Origin: Pseudomonadota bacterium
GTDB lineage: Bacteria; Pseudomonadota; Alphaproteobacteria; Ferrovibrionales; Ferrovibrionaceae
Direction: 5' to 3'
Length of the DNA stretch: 33,583 nt
NCBI GenBank assembly: GCA_021793055.1
Contig: JAJYTL010000002.1
Coordinates: 1-33,583, forward strand
The translations under genes and the position numbers were made by a program. Below, in pieces: positions 32,093 to 33,583 of the stretch. The notes beneath the pieces were generated by a model, which searched no databases, had not been told where the DNA came from, and worked only from the letters and a program-made list of their open reading frames with translations. Position 1 is the first letter of the stretch, and every line of letters begins with the position of its first letter.

Positions 32093-33546
32093 TCCGCCGC
32101 CCCCCCGTAGCCGACGAGGCATTCCCGCGCCACCTGGCGGTCATCGAAAGGCAGCACCTTGTCGCCGACGATCTGGCCGCGCTCATGCCCCTTGCCGGCG
32201 ACGACCAACACGTCGCCGGCGGCGAGGCCGGCAATCGCGTTGCCGATCGCGGCGCGGCGGTCGCCGACCTCCTCGGCCCGCGTGCAGGCTTCGAGAATGG
32301 CGCGGCGGATCGCCTCCGGCGGCTCGCTCCTCGGGTTGTCGTCGGTGACGATGACGGCATCGGCATGGGCGCAGGCGACGCGCCCCATGGCCGGCCGCTT
32401 GCCGCGGTCGCGGTCACCGCCGCAGCCGAAGACGACGACGAGGCGGCCCTTGGCATGCGGACGCAGCGCTTTCAGCACGGTCTCCAGCGCGTCCGGGGTA
32501 TGGGCGTAATCGACATAGACCGGGGCGCCCGAGGCCTGGGTGCCGACCCGCTCGAGCCGGCCCGGCACGCCGCGCAGGTTCTCCAACCCTTCGACCAGCG
32601 GATCGATATTCTGCGCCTCGGCGACCAGCCCGAGCGCGCACAACGCGTTCATCGCCTGAAAGGCCCCGACCAGCGGCAGGCGGACATCGACAGTGCGGCC
32701 GAAGGCATCAAGGCGAAGAATCTGGCTGGTCGGCTCCGGCGTCAGATCAAGCAGCTTCAGCCCGACGCCCTTGCGGCCGTAGGTGATCAGGTGGTGCTTG
32801 CGCCGCTGGCAGACGGCGGCGAAGGCGGGGAAGACGTCCGCGTCGGCGTTGATCACCGCGCGGCCCCCGGGCGGCAGCAGATCCTCGAACAGCCGCAGCT
32901 TAGCCTTGAGATAAGCCTCGGCACCGGCGTGATAATCGAAATGGTCGCGGGTCAGGTTGGTGAAGCCCGCAGCGCTGAGGGCGACGCCGTCCAAGCGATA
33001 TTGGTCGAGACCGTGGCTCGAGGCCTCGATGGCGAGGCAGCCGATGTCCTTGGCCGCGAGTTCGGCCAGGATACGGTGCAGGCTCACCGGCTCGGGCGTA
33101 GTGTGGGGGAGCGGCATCTCGAAACCCGGCGCCCTCACGCCCAAGGTCCCGAGCGAGGCCGCCTTGCGGCCGAGCCGGCCCCAGAGTTGCGCCGCGAAGG
33201 AGACCACCGACGTCTTGCCGTTGGTGCCGGTGACGGCCGCGACCGTCGCCGGTTGCCGGTTGCCGTAGAAGCGCGCCGCGAGCGCGGCCAGACGCCGGCG
33301 CGGATTTACGTCCGAAACCGCCGCGATCTCGCCATGGCGCGCCAGGGCGTCCGGCGCCGCGAGAACCGCGACCGCGCCCCTGGCGACAGCCTCGTCGATG
33401 AACTCGGCCCCGTTCCGCGTATGACCGGAAAGCGCGGCAAAGAGATAGCCCGGCCGCACTTGGCGGCTGTCGGCCGCAAGCCCGCTGATCTCGGGATTGC
33501 CGCCGCAGATCCGGGCATCGCCGGCTATGAGCTCAGCGAGACGCAA
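32089..33546 (-). CDS. murE: UDP-MurNAc-dipeptide--meso-diaminopimelate ligase MurE
   Basis: Adds the third stem residue. The specificity motif DNPRSE (403-408) marks a meso-diaminopimelate enzyme rather than a lysine one, so the cell has DAP-type peptidoglycan. Other features of the 485 residues: SGLAADSRQVRPGYLFAAL, ATPase loop TGTNGKTS (106-113), the HTTPEP and EASSHGLDQYR segments, K216 (YLKAKLRLF, the lysine expected to be carbamylated), and VDYAHTPDAL. The start is TTG at 33546, preceded by AGGGAG. The upstream frame has no better start before the edge. The start lies within the last codons of the preceding gene. Confidence 0.96.
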   Translation of the reverse strand: MRLAELIAGDARICGGNPEISGLAADSRQVRPGYLFAALSGHTRNGAEFIDEAVARGAVAVLAAPDALARHGEIAAVSDVNPRRRLAALAARFYGNRQPATVAAVTGTNGKTSVVSFAAQLWGRLGRKAASLGTLGVRAPGFEMPLPHTTPEPVSLHRILAELAAKDIGCLAIEASSHGLDQYRLDGVALSAAGFTNLTRDHFDYHAGAEAYLKAKLRLFEDLLPPGGRAVINADADVFPAFAAVCQRRKHHLITYGRKGVGLKLLDLTPEPTSQILRLDAFGRTVDVRLPLVGAFQAMNALCALGLVAEAQNIDPLVEGLENLRGVPGRLERVGTQASGAPVYVDYAHTPDALETVLKALRPHAKGRLVVVFGCGGDRDRGKRPAMGRVACAHADAVIVTDDNPRSEPPEAIRRAILEACTRAEEVGDRRAAIGNAIAGLAAGDVLVVAGKGHERGQIVGDKVLPFDDRQVARECLVGYGGAAE

Positions 33547-33583
33547 TCTGCTTCTCCCTGTCGGGCGCTGGCAGCGCCAGGGC
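33533..33583 (-). CDS. ftsI: Probable FtsI (penicillin-binding protein 3) C-terminal end
   Basis: From the right edge the minus strand reads 16 codons, ALALPAPDREKQIASR, and then TGA at 33533-33535. The frame ends 12 bases after the first base of the murE start codon, the overlap style seen through the whole cluster. ftsI is the usual gene before murE in this cluster. The fragment is too short to show a penicillin-binding domain, so the name rests on position. Confidence 0.4.
   Translation of the reverse strand, partial: ALALPAPDREKQIASR

Noticed and set aside
33560..33583. Inverted repeat ggcgctg/cagcgcc at the right edge
   Set aside because: It is within the probable ftsI coding end and has a one-base loop; GC-rich coding sequence produces such repeats by chance.
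1..33583. CRISPR arrays, tRNA or rRNA genes, insertion sequences
   Set aside because: No regularly spaced repeats, no cloverleaf-like or rRNA-like sequence, and no transposase or terminal inverted repeats were seen.

Overview
The window reads as a GC-rich alphaproteobacterial chromosome segment, probably of the Rhodospirillales type. The grounds are the gene order (dprA-topA-rnr, nudix-rpmG, divK-pleD, and a division/cell-wall cluster ending ftsZ-lpxC-bamD-recN-ligA), a PleD/DivK cell-cycle pair, a CtrA-like box and GANTC (CcrM-type) sites upstream of divK, and a DAP-type MurE. LpxC and BamD show an outer membrane with lipid A. No rRNA, tRNA, insertion sequence or CRISPR array was found. The species is not identifiable from the sequence alone.

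Layout. (1) Bases 1-247 are clearly richer in A/T than the rest. They carry, on the minus strand, the first codons of a ParA/MinD-type ATPase with an intact Walker A motif (KGGVGKTT); the rest of that gene lies off the left edge. This looks like the end of an accessory or horizontally acquired segment that abuts, and probably truncates, the 5' end of dprA. (2) 248-6326, plus strand: dprA, topA and rnr, with topA/rnr overlapping by 4 bases. (3) 6317-8325: a minus-strand outer-membrane barrel protein (MipA/OmpV-like), then a plus-strand Nudix hydrolase and rpmG (ribosomal protein L33). (4) 8510-10242, minus strand: the two-gene operon divK-pleD. (5) 10504-12534, plus strand: an M24 aminopeptidase with an unusual N-terminal extension and a good promoter. 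(6) 12526-33583, minus strand throughout: about 21 kb holding, in transcription order, the tail of a probable ftsI, then murE, murF, mraY, murD, ftsW, murG, murC, murB, ddlB, ftsQ, ftsA, ftsZ, a 426-base gap, lpxC, bamD, recN and ligA.

Function. The minus-strand block makes the peptidoglycan precursor from UDP-MurNAc to lipid II (MurB-F, MraY, MurG, Ddl), moves and polymerises it at the septum (FtsW, FtsI) and builds the Z-ring and divisome (FtsQ, FtsA, FtsZ). It is followed by lipid A synthesis (LpxC), outer-membrane protein assembly (BamD) and DNA repair/ligation (RecN, LigA). Most junctions are ATGA or TGATG overlaps, suggesting translational coupling. The divK-pleD pair supplies phospho-relay and c-di-GMP control of the cell cycle.

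Most of the window is well-conserved core genome. I do not see a complete new system in it. The strongest lead is the left edge, where a foreign-looking ParA-type gene starts and runs out of view. Secondary leads are the CtrA/GANTC-rich divK-pepP intergenic region, the peptidase N-terminal extension, the in-frame repeat at the lpxC start and the hairpin-rich ftsZ-lpxC gap.
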